Source: Piper betle (taxonomy: Eukaryota; Streptophyta; Magnoliopsida; Piperales; Piperaceae). From it: a DNA stretch of 64,000 bases. Both the position numbers and the translations under genes were made by a program. Position 1 is the first letter of the stretch; the number at the start of each line of letters is the position of its first letter. The notes beneath the pieces were generated by a model. That model ran no database searches and was not told the DNA's origin. It saw only the letters and a list, made by a program, of their open reading frames with translations. This document shows, one piece after another, positions 37,847 through 48,629 of the stretch. The DNA lies in contig JAURVB010012448.1 in the NCBI GenBank assembly GCA_033002965.1, positions 1 through 64,000 on the forward strand. The letters are read 5' to 3'.

Positions 37847-40645
37847 TCAAAAGCTGCTGTTACAAACTTGGCAGCTCTTTCGGCATGTGCCTTGATAATC
37901 TGGACTACCTATCATGTACACTGGATTCCTTTCGCATTCACCATGAGCAGCCCAAACAGGGCAATTCTCTTCTTCATCCGTGCAGCCATCTGCAGCTAAT
38001 CTCAAGGATATTTGGTTTTCAGAATAGGGTTTTGTATGGATATATTTTGTTGCAAACCATTTCTCCCCTTCGAGTACTGGGCAGCTTCCATACGCACTTC
38101 TCTTGTCTTCAGTCATGTTAGGATGAAGAGTGAATAGAAGGAGTGCATCTCCCTTGACGGCCTTCACTAAATGAGAAGATGTCCTGCATAGGGTCCCTGA
38201 ATTATCGTTTGTACGTAGATCTTCCTCCTACAAGTAAATATACATCACATGAATGCATTAGTTAAGTTAATGGGGCATTATCAGGACAAGCCATGTGCTC
38301 CTAAGCTTACTAAATTAGCAAAGTAAGAATAGCCAAAGTCTCAGCCATGCTTAGAACGAAACAAATTTGAGGTTATTAGAAGGAAAAGACATTAAAGAAG
38401 TGAACGAAGAAGAAACAAGCAAGGCGAAAGAAACATTTGATATTCCCTCACCTCATGTTCCTGAAAGTAGGTTTCCCCACCTCGAGTAACGGTGGACAAA
38501 TATATCAAGACTGTTGCAAGCCGCTGTCCTTTGGTTGATGCTATGTATTCATCTTTGATGTAATCTGAATGCGGTTTGTACTTCTCATTCACATTATAGT
38601 GCAATATTTGTAGAGGCCCACCATTTTCTGGCAAAACATATAGCAAGAATCAATTGATAGTGCACAAAGCATGAGAATAGGATTCATCAATCTGACTATG
38701 CCTCATGAAGATGATTGAAATATGCAAAACTCAAAGACGGTACCTTTTGGAAGTAATGTCCAGACAGCAATTTTATCTTCAATCCCTGATACAACATCAT
38801 CCTGGTCCACTACAGCAAGCTTAGTTAGTAATGGAGAGAATGACATAAATGATTATTTAAATGCTGATAAACATGTAACTCAGTATTGCGAAAACGTAAC
38901 CTGCTTGACAAAGGAAGCTCTTGATGCCAATGACAAATTAAAAGCATTGACACAATAGGATAAGCATTGAACTCAAAAGCAAAAGGGCAGAGACTCACGC
39001 ACTTGGTCTGATTGTAAAAACATCCCTGAAGAAGATTTGTCACTTTCCCCTTGACTTTCCACCATCAATCTTTCATGCTTCTGATGTGCCTGGCGCAAAT
39101 AGTCATTTTATTGAAGGTAATATGACTTGTAAAAAGTGACAAAAACGAGAAATGAGGAAATTCTCAATATTAGGCTATCAAAGAGTAGTACCAAAGAAAT
39201 TAGGTGGCTGCATTCCTTATTGGATGCAAAACCTTTGTAAATGAAGGCCCTACATAACCCAATTCAGCAGGGAAACTAAGTACAAAAAATAGTACCTGCA
39301 ATCAACTTTGAAATTGTTTGTACTCCATCTAAATAAGTAAATAAAATTATCGGCAAATATCCTCCGTTAAACAGAAAAGCACTTCCAAGAGGGAAAAGAT
39401 TTTTACAGTGAAATTAGTGAAATCCAAAGAATTAGATAATTCAGCTCAAATATTAGGATATATTTGTGTTCAAGCTATAAAATAAAGTCATAGAGTATAA
39501 TGAATCAAACAAAGAAGAAGTAAAATAGCCAATGACACTTATCGAAGATTAAGATTAGTGACCTGGTATTTTGGGAGAGTTTGACTACTTGTGAAGGATC
39601 AACTAGACGAGAGTAACTTGACGGAGCCACAGCCATTTTCTTATTCTGCTTTGTATCTTGAATTTCCCTGGAGAAGACAAAAAGCAAACAAACATAGAAA
39701 GGCTGCTTTGAAAGCTCTGCAGCAAATAACTGAACAGAATACAGTCCATTGAGTTATATCAAATACCAAATAATGGGTTACCATCTGTAAATCATGAATA
39801 TTGACGTACTATACAGTTTTTGAGCAGGATGAGATAGCTCTTTGCTAATTATACCACAAGAAAACAAATAAGACAATGGAAACATATTTGATGCATTACG
39901 TGGTAGCCATAGCCAAGTCCAGCTTATGTTTTATAAAGCACTTACCTAAGTTTTCCTTTTTGCAAGAAAATTTATAAAGACAGGATAAGATGATAAGAAA
40001 AAACACTAATTGACAGAATCAGTTCGTTCCAATTGAAAGTTCTTGATTCATAACAAATTGCACGAATCACCTGTTAATGTTTCCGTGTCTATCTGCAAAT
40101 GCTCGACAGCCAAGCTTAAAACAAAAAACTTTCAGGGCTGATATGGTAGAGAGTAGCTCCATCTCCCTATGTAGGTCATTCACGGAACCATCAAAACAGA
40201 AAAAAAAATTTCCACCATTTTTTATGTGTCATCGAAGTTTCCAATTCATCGAAATTGAACCAAACATTTCCAATAAAGCCATCAATAATCCATTTTTTCC
40301 CGAGGTGCAGCGTCATTTCAAGGGCAGAATTAGCAAAAAATTTAAACATTAAAACCACAACACAAATGCTTCATAAAAGGGGCACTTCGTTCCATTAAAA
40401 AAGTCATCACCACACAACCTACTTCCTAAACCATTTCTGCATACGTCCTCCCAATCAGCAAACGATCACAGAGACATACATCTGCTCACACCATAATTGA
40501 AGACCCATCAATATTCTCCCGCCAATGAAAATCCGGGAATGCCAACCAACAATAAACAGCTAAACAAGATGGAGAGAAAGCCACACCTTATAGCAGACAT
40601 GGAGGAAACCATGAGAAGCAGGAAAGGAAAGAGAAGCCGACCCAT
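37847..40645 (-). CDS. Prolyl 4-hydroxylase with C-terminal ShK domain, atypical iron site
   Basis: P4Hs of the secretory pathway hydroxylate proline in cell-wall proteins such as extensins and AGPs, using Fe(II) and 2-oxoglutarate. Exons: 40645-40587, 39667-39563, 39249-39192, 39089-39003, 38801-38744, 38627-38452, 38227-37847; 924 nt, 307 residues, all phases consistent. The N-terminus MGRLLFPFLLLMVSSMSAI is a signal anchor. The substrate/cofactor domain includes AFIYKGFASNKECSHLI, SSSGMFL, WTLLP, then HYNVNEKYKPHSDYI, which holds the HxD iron pair. The C-terminus is a six-cysteine ShK domain (GCTDEEENCPVWAAHGEC to CRKSCQVC). In the second iron-ligand region the sequence is SAYGSCPVLEGEKW, where the family usually has His before (G/A)xCPV; Tyr is encoded by TAT at 38092-38090. 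The 2-oxoglutarate-binding Lys/Arg region (EKWFATK) is kept. Activity is therefore doubtful. Confidence 0.9.
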
Positions 40646-41724
40646 GACGGGGCCTAAACCTGCGATCTCGTCGAGGCCGAAGGAGTAAAACTTGTTAATT
40701 ACTGTTGATTATTATTATTATTATTGTTATTATCATTCGTTAATTAAGACTAATTATATAAAATTTAGTGGTGATTGGGTGTAGTAAAAAAATATAAAAA
40801 GTTATAAGAAAATTTTATCTTTTATTACAATTATTAAAGCATGTGAGATGGTGATAATTATTAGGATAATTTTGTTCAAGTGTTGGGGAGTAAAAATTTA
40901 AAATAGAGTTGTCCCTATTTATTTATTTATTATATTAAATTTTGTGAAAATAATTAAAAATGCCTATAATGTCCTTCTAAATTTGTTTTTTAGTCGTAAT
41001 TGTTATAATTTATATTTTTCAAAAGTAAGTTTATAAGTTAGAACAACTCAACTTCGTACCTATTTGAATGCAGAAATCAGGTTGGGTACGAATTACTTTC
41101 TGTAGCAGATAAAAACATTCATTGTTAAGGCGGCATTGAACAAGATTATGATATTAATTTCTTCTTCGGAAATGAGTATTAACAGTAAGAGCAGGACCAA
41201 TAATAGCTAATATCACATCCAACATCTAATTATTTTTAATCAGGATCCTTGCCAATGACCATGCTCCTGGTGGAGTCACGCTGCTATCTTTCGCTGTGTC
41301 AATGCTAATTCCTGATTCTTTCAGTTAATTACGTGACGCTGACAATATATGTATTTGGCTTGAACGATTAACTGTTTTTTTTTCCTTTTTTTCTTTTTAA
41401 ATTTTCCAAGCAGCTTTAACGAAAATTAACTGTTTGTTATTTCTCTTTATTTCGATTATTATGACTATTTATTTAACAAATTGGATTGATTGATCATCGA
41501 CCATCGGGAAAGTTTTTTGTTCATTTTTTCTATCTCAATTTCATGTTTTCTAAGCGCTTGATCATTTGAATCGTTTTTAATTGCATTAAAGAGTTGTTTG
41601 GTTAGTGTCGTGAGACCTTCTAGGCCCATGTAAACAAATTCTGGAAAGAGATTGGAAACAAAAGCTCTTGTCCAAAATTAATCAAAAAGATTATTTTTAT
41701 GCAAATCAACATTAAGCTTTATAT
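40646..41724. other. AT-rich spacer
   Basis: The P4H promoter occupies the start; a TTA/ATT microsatellite (ATTATTATTATTATTGTTATTATC) lies near 40710-40735. The remainder is AT-rich with no gene seen. Confidence 0.4.
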
Positions 41725-42749
41725 CGTAGTTAGAGAAATCAAAATCGGAATCGGTTTTCAGAGAAGTCACTGAATCAAATCGAATCGATCTAAATCGGTC
41801 AAGAATTGATTCAATCGAATCGGTCTAAATTGATCATATATAATAATTTGACAACTCATAACATAAATATATAAAAATTAGGTATTAATGTCATTTTGAT
41901 ATTATTGTGTGGATTATATTTTATGATACATTTCATATTTTTTGGATTTTTTTATAATTATTTAGAATTAGTTATTATTTTTAACTTAAGTCTAAGTCGA
42001 GTCAATTTTTAATTATGAGAATGCCACCCCTGACGTGCCCCACTCCTTCACCCTGGCTGCTGCCACCGCCCTCCTTCCCTGCCTCCCCTAACTGGCCCCG
42101 CCCTATCCCCCAGTGCCTCCTACCCCGTCCCGCCACCCATCGGCTCCGATTGTCCCCGGCATAGGGGCGGCAACAGATTAACAAAGGGAGGGCAGAGGCA
42201 AAGGGTGACGATGGAGGGAGGGGCGGTGGTAGATGACACATGGGGTTGGCGGGAAGGGGCGGCGGCACACGGCTGGAGGGAAGGGGCGGCGGTAGACGAC
42301 ATACGGGGTTGGCGGGAAGGGGTGGCGGCACATGGCCCGAGGGAAAGGGCGGCGGCAGACGACACACGGGGTTGGTGGGAAGGGGCGGCAGCACACGGCT
42401 CGGAGGGAAGGGGCGGCGGCAGACAACACACGGGGTTGGCGAGAACGGGTGGCAGCACATGGCCAGAGGGAAAGGGCGGCGGCAGACGACACAGAGGGTT
42501 GGCGGCAGCACACAGCCAGAAGGAAGGGGTGGCAACAAGAGATGGTGGACAATATAAAGGGTATTTTTATCATCTTAAAATTTTAATTTCAATTTTGCCC
42601 ACACATTAATAATTTATTAAACATCATACTAAAGGTATTTTTGTTATTTACCTAAAAAATAATTCTCACCCTATTCAACGCCAATTTCAAATCGGATTGC
42701 TCCCGAAATCAGCCGATTCTAAGTGAAATCGACCGATTTCTTCATCAAT
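41725..42749. mobile_element. TIR element with 9-bp target duplication and minisatellite core
   Basis: A 1025-bp element is flanked by identical 9-bp GCTTTATAT (41716-41724 and 42750-42758). Its left side (AAATCGGAATCGGTTTT, AATCGGTCTAAATTGATC, CATATATAATAATTTGACAA, TTAGGTATTAATGTCATTTT, CAATTTTTAATTATGAGAATGCCACCC) and right side (TTTTGCCCACACATTAATAA, AACATCATAC, GAAATCAGCCGATTC) match the element at 53928-54846 in the same order. The GC-rich core differs completely. A 9-bp duplication suggests a Mutator-like origin, but the terminal repeats (GAGAAATC / inverted GAAGAAATC) are weak. There is no transposase. Frames of 84-178 codons in the core are by-products of its 63-bp periodicity. Confidence 0.7.
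42208..42535. repeat. 63-bp GC-rich minisatellite
   Basis: A unit beginning GGGGTTGGCGGGAAGGGGCG repeats at about 42242, 42305, 42368 and 42432, with partial copies on both sides. Units are 63-64 bp and differ by a few bases. Because 63 is divisible by three, frames stay open in several frames on both strands. Confidence 0.93.
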
Positions 42750-43001
42750 GCTTTATATTAGACTTTTGTAGATATGTTATGTGCCGTTAATCCTAAGTTA
42801 TTCAACAGTAATTCTGCATTTCCGATTCGCTGTTATAAGAATGCCTCCAATATTGTGTTTTGTCTATCAATCAAAACAGGCATTCTACAAGAATAATACA
42901 AGCAGAAAATGTACATACTAAGTGTGTTGTAGGCAGCCGAAAAAAAGTAAAAATCACGTACGAATCATGCGTTATGGATATGGAAGTTGCACCAATAGGA
43001 T

Positions 43002-45432
43002 TCACGTCCCCTGATAAATCCATGAAGAAATAAGATCATGGGCAATGGTATAAGGACCGGGTACAGACATTGGAGGCTCTTCCCCGCTTTCAACATTAAC
43101 ATCAGAAGAAACAATCTTACTCTTCTCACCCCTGCACATATGATCTATTCTCGCAGCTGCACTTCTCTGGGCTTTTTTGTGTACTACAGAAGTTAGTGCC
43201 CTCTTGACCTCCTGCCGACTATGCCATTTAGCATCTGTCAAATAATAATAATAATAATGATGAAAAAAATGTAACGCTATATTCCTCAATAAGTGAAAAG
43301 ATTTGCTGATAAATACCTTCTAATTCGACTTTGTCTACAAATATTTCAAATGTTTTAGCATAAGCAAAGAATCCCACCATCAATTGACATGGCATGCCAT
43401 TTCGTCCAACTGGGAAGAAGTCAAAATAAACAAAATTCACGATCAGAAGATACATTCATGGTTAGGAGATCAATTACTTCTGAAATGATCAAGCATAAAG
43501 CATTTGAAAAATTATGCACACTATGCATTGTCAAAGTTATGATTTAGCGTTGTCTTCGATAAATCTTGAGATTTGAGGTGGTCATTTTCATAAAAAGAAA
43601 TGAAATCAAGTGTAACTTCTATAACTATCTCTAAATTACTAGGAATTATCAAAAAACTTCCTAGGAAACACTGTTAGCATATAGAAATGGATAAAAATAT
43701 GCGGATCAAAGCACCCAGGAGAGAACTGAACACCAGGTTTCATGAACCAATAAAGATAACTATAAAATTTTTGATTGACAGAAGATACCAGGCCATGGTC
43801 GAGAACTATGATAGACAACTTTATCCACTTCAATGCCAGTCTCTTCCCATGTTTCCCTCGTTACTGCCTCTTCCAATGATTCTCCCGGCTAATAAGAGAA
43901 TAAATTGATCAAGATCAAGCCGAAACTGACTATGGACAATACTAACAAGTTCACTAATCCATGCAAAACACTATGAAACTACAAATTGGCGCTATGCGAT
44001 GATTTTTGAAGCACCTTAATTCCTGTACTCCGTACTAAGATTAAACTTTTCCACTTTCAGTGCGCAACAACACTATGTATTAGCATGTAAGAATGCCTAA
44101 TTTAGGTCACAAAGAATCGCGGGAAAAACGAAATTTCAAATGCATGGAGAAGAAGAAAACCTCCATAAAACCAGCCAGACAAGTCCACCTCTGGGGAGCA
44201 TACCGTGATTGACGACTCAGAAGCACTCGATCATTCTCTTCATCAATGACCAGCATTATCACAACCTGAGCATGATAACCAACCTCGAGTAAAAAGGTTA
44301 AATCTTTCCTTCTATGCACACACTGGTGCACTAAGTATTTATAATGATCACTCCAGTTTCAAAAATTGAAAGTCCAGGAAACTCACAGGATCTACACGAG
44401 GATAAACTCTTCTTCTGCAGAGCTCATTTGTGCACTCCTTACGCCTCCCTAAATCAATAGGTGCTGTCCGAGTTCCACAATACCCACAAAAACGAGTTGT
44501 ATCGTGCCATTCAAGAAGTGCCTTACCCTGAATAAGATAGACTACGTATAAGAAAAGCCTCAGCCACTTATCGTCCTTAACTTATAGAAGCTAAGAATTG
44601 AGGGATTCTAACTTCAAATTATACTGACGAAACATTTTAATAACAGTCACAGTATTCGCTCTTTCACCATAGACTTATAATTTCACCTTAGACTTATGAC
44701 TGTTGGTGCAGTGATCAGTTCTCATCAAATTCCAGATTCATTATGATTGAAATTAAACATAGTTCCTTCTATCAATCAAAACATGCTTTCTAAGAGAATT
44801 ATACCACTAAAACGTATATACAACACGTTAAATTTTATTGCGCAACTCACACGACCAGCAATTGCCAACTCCCCCACGGCCGGCTCATCGGTCCAATCAG
44901 TAGCCACCATCAACGTGCGCAGCTCAACAAAAGACGAACGCCCGCCGTCTTCCCACTCCGGCACCGCCGAGTTAAACACCGTAGACAAATCGATCGCCCA
45001 ATAGGACGACGCATCACAATCCTTGGAATCCAGATACACCAACATTTCCTCCCCGAATTCGACTCCAAATCTCGCCAAATAGCTCCCAAACTCGTCCAGA
45101 CCGAGCCAACCCAGTCTCCAAAGAGGCTTGACCCCAACTCCGGCGGGCGGAGAAGACGAGACGGCCAAGGGGCAACCGTTCTTGAAGGGGAGTACCCTGC
45201 GTTTGGACGAGACCGGCGCATGGGCGCCGTCCAAGATGCGGGCTTTGAGCGTTTGGAGGGTGAGAGAAGCGGAAAGGAGAGGTTTGTAGGCGTGTAGGGG
45301 GTCGCCAGAGGTCGGCGGACATGGCCGGCGACGGCAGCGCGGCCGGGCGGCGGGGTGGAGCGGTGGGAAGGTGAAGAGGTGGCGGGGGACGGAAAAAACC
45401 GCCATATCTTTGATGGGCCGAGAGATGTTCAT
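43002..45432 (-). CDS. NUDT19: Nudix hydrolase, NADH/NADPH pyrophosphatase (NUDT19-like)
   Basis: This family hydrolyses NADH or NADPH to the reduced mononucleotide plus AMP and can remove NAD caps from RNA. Exons: 45432-44851, 44527-44387, 44265-44161, 43888-43789, 43409-43317, 43234-43002; 1254 nt, 417 residues, every border in phase. An N-terminal transit-like region and NUDIX-like domain come first. A zinc ribbon follows: FCGYCGTR...ECTNELC (CxxC, then CxxxxC). Next is YPRVDPVVIML, then the Nudix box G(FME)[19 protein letters not shown], which has all the acidic and Arg residues of the GX5EX7REUXEEXGU pattern. Then comes a diverged SQPWPF motif (SRPWPVGRN). A second possible start is Met at 45405 ([11 protein letters not shown]), which may be better because the first reads directly into it. 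Plastid or mitochondrial targeting is likely but unproven; no PTS1 ends the protein (YQGT). Confidence 0.93.
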
Positions 45433-46912
45433 GGGCCTCTACTACTTTATAATTTTCATGGGCCCTCACGAAATTCTCATTCCTAGGGATGGTAATTGGG
45501 CCGCCATATAAGTTACGTTTTTCCAGTATTAGCTCGAGCTAATATTAAATAATTCTTTCAATACCTAGACATAATATAGGATAAGACATGGCTTAGGTAA
45601 TTTTTAATTTGTTTACTAATTTTATAAAATTAGCACAACCCACGCGGATATTTGACTTTGTTTATTATTTTGAAAGAGGTAAATATAACTCCAAAATGGA
45701 GAAAACAAGTGGAAGTAGGCGTGGGACAAAATAAGTATATTATATTATATATATTTATATTTATATTTATATATAAGACCTTTGTTAAGATGTAATTTAC
45801 AAGTGATGATTAATTAAACAAACAAAGATCATTGATACAAAGGATTTCAATGGTTGATGCCGTGATTGATACAAGATCATATTAAATATATCCAAAGATT
45901 GTAACTAATCAAATGGTGAATCAAAATTTGCAACAATGGACAACATGGTTATAATAATTTTATGAAATTAATCTAAACAAATTATAAAATTTCCGCCTAC
46001 GGTCACTTTTAACTGCAATTTGACTTGCATCATGAAAGTAGCAGCAAGCAGGTAGCTTAAAGTTGAAAGAGAATACATATAATGTCGCCATGAAGGATCC
46101 ATCTTAAAGGTGATAACTTAAAACTGGTGGTCAGCAAAAGAGTCTACAAGATCTTCACTTGCTTTTTGACCATCAAAGGATGTCGACATATAACCATTTC
46201 TATAAAGAGGAGTCAAAATTAAGGAGAATCCTATGTGACCTGGGCCATCCTATCAATTAGATTATTCATACATTTTATATATGTACTTAAATTCATTAAT
46301 ACGTATATATATATATGTATATATGTATATGTATATAGTTTTGCTAGCTTGCCTTCTTGTATTACATTCCATGCATGGCCGCCTAGTTGAATCATATGGA
46401 TAACATGAGATGCTTAGAGAGGAAGAGAGGATAAAGGAATAGGTAGGAGTAGTAGCTATCTGTGGAACAACAAAGATAAAAAGCAAAAGATATTTCCATT
46501 AACCGAAAAGAGGAAGGTCTTTCACAAGCTTTTTCAGGGGTGTCCAAACCCATCTACAAGAAAAGAAAGACTTGCGAACAAATCAAAACATATGTAGCCA
46601 AAGATAACCTAACAAAATGCCGAGTGGAGATCAGAGCCTTTCTGATGGAGATGAAGAACCAACCGGGACCTCTTACAATCATGAAATAGCTAGCAAGAAA
46701 ACATAAACCAAACAACTGGAACATCATGTCACTGCAATGATCATATATTGATCTCTTCTTTAAGTTCTTTTCTTTCTTCATCAAACTGCGGGGTGCCTGT
46801 CATGCAAGCCACCGGTTTGTAAGCATGGATATATGCAGATGAACAGGCAATCGTATACATACAGACATACATATAAGGCAAAATCACCAACATACCAAAT
46901 GGCTATCTGTGC
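45433..46912. other. Intergenic spacer with microsatellites
   Basis: The NUDT promoter is at the left, then AT-rich sequence with a TATATTTATATTTATAT tract (about 45740-45773) and a TATATG/TA tract (about 46301-46337). The 46500-46912 part is the 3' flank of the zinc-finger gene. No other gene seen. Confidence 0.45.
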
Positions 46913-48133
46913 TTAATATGGGGAATGATTTCCAGATTCCCTTGGTGCATTGCATCGGTAGCACTCCATCCTGCTAGCAAAGTTGTGCTCATTGCAGCCA
47001 GATCTACCCATCAAAACAATGCACAATCATTTATGTATAGTTTATGATCATAGCTACTTGATATTCAGAAACACGTGATTTTTGTTTTCGTATATATAGT
47101 AAAGTAATGCATGCGCAAAAGATATTATCAAATGAAAGAGATAAAGAAGTGGCTGCAGACACTTCTCTTTTCGTGTTAATGAATCATCATGACTTGTGAA
47201 ACTACACATGAACCACAATTGGCTTAGACAGTTAATTTACATGGCTTAAAAGATATCACATATAATAAGGATATAGAAATATGTATATGAACCATTTAGA
47301 AACGCTTAAAAGCTTGAACTACAAACTTCCATGATATATAAAACCTAAAACTGAAAAAAATGTATAATTTAAATGGTGGACGGCCAGCAGCTTCAAGCAC
47401 AAAACAACATATATCAGTCATCGTTGGAAATATGTAATCAAGGAGGCTGTTATAGTAACTATTAAATGATCCCTTCTTTTTTGAACGATTGAATATATAT
47501 TCTTCCCTAGCTTCTGGGTAAGCTAACTAAAAAAATTCACAGCTTACCAGAATGAACATTTTATTTTCCTTTGTGTTTATTAAATTAAGTTGTCTTACAT
47601 TTTTTCACATGATGGTAAGATGATGCTTAGAAGCTGTTGTTATAATCTAAATTAAATGAGTTAGCTTTTAAAAGGGTGGTTGGTTCGCTATATAAAAGTA
47701 TTCATCAATATTACCGAGTGCAAATCCAATCTCCAGACTTCCATCCCGAACGTCCGCCGCTGCTACCAAGGCCGCCGGCGCTGCCACCAAGGCCGCCGGC
47801 GCTGCCAAAGCCGTAACTTCCCCGAGAGCGTGGAGCATCATAGCCGCCACCAGCTGAAGCCTCCTCTTTAAACGCACCACATTTGAAACAATTAGAGCGG
47901 CTGGCAAAGTTGTGTGCACCACAATTGCTAGCAGAACAGTACCAATCTCCAGGGCGGACGTCAGATCCGGTGAAGCCGCCGAATGAGGAGCCACCACGGC
48001 CGCCAAAAGAACCATAATGATCGCCTCTATCATTGCCGGGCCTCGGTTCCCCACATCGGTGACAAGAGTCCCTCCTACTAAAGTTGAGATGCTGGCATGA
48101 TCTACAATTCCAATCACCGGGTTTCCTATCCAT
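46913..48133 (-). CDS. RanBP2-type zinc-finger protein with three fingers
   Basis: Small glycine-rich proteins with RanBP2/ZnF fingers bind single-stranded RNA (ZRANB2-like) and occur in plant stress responses. Coding exons: 48133-47715 and 47003-46913; 510 nt, 169 residues. Finger 1 is GDWNCRSCQHLNFSRRDSCHRC; finger 2 is GDWYCSASNCGAHNF..NCFKC; finger 3 is GDWICTR|SGCNEHNF..ECYRC, interrupted by the intron after CG. Fingers 2 and 3 have Cx4C spacing. Between fingers 2 and 3 lies a Gly/Ser-rich linker (GSAGGLGGSAGGLGSSGG). The start MDRKPGDWNC agrees with the family. A 5' UTR intron is likely: AAG|GTATTC at 48532 to TAG|GTAGAGGC at 48141, with the start codon 8 bases into the second exon. The chain ends RESGNHSPY. 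Confidence 0.92.
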
Positions 48134-48619
48134 GCCTCTACCTACCAATTACATAATTCAACAAACAATTCAGGAATTAATTGACTAAATAGTTGATGAA
48201 AATCAAGAATAACCATATGATCATCAGCAATTGCAATATTAATATGTTGGATGAACAGCAAGACAGTAGTTGGCAACTATGCATGGTGCATTTTTAACGT
48301 ATAAAAGATCTTACGTATGAATAAAAAATCTATTAATTTAAATCAGAACAGAGCAGATCAAGAAGAAAAATGGAACCAAAATGGCTGGCTAATCAGTTTG
48401 GAAGTAGTAATTATCCTATGATGAAGAAATGAACAGGCAAATTGGATGGAGAAAAACGTTGGATTGGGCTTGTACGTAGGACTTGAAACGAGCCAGCAAG
48501 ATTGAAGGTAGAAAAAAAGGCAAGTGAATACCTTGATGGTGGATATATGGAGTTGTACGAATTAGAGAATTAGAGGAAGAGGAGGAATGGATGAATTGGG
48601 TGGAAGAGGTTGGGGATGC

Positions 48620-48626
48620 ATTTATA
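48620..48626 (-). promoter_or_regulatory. TATA box of the RanBP2-type gene
   Basis: TATAAAT on the minus strand, upstream of the inferred 5' UTR exon that ends at 48532. A start of transcription near 48590 would give an untranslated first exon of about 60 bases. Confidence 0.5.
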
Positions 48627-48629
48627 CTA

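Noticed and set aside
42002..42609. Frames of 84-178 codons on both strands that could be Pro/Arg-rich proteins
   Set aside because: All are produced by the 63-bp GC-rich minisatellite; the products are low complexity and overlap each other in several frames.
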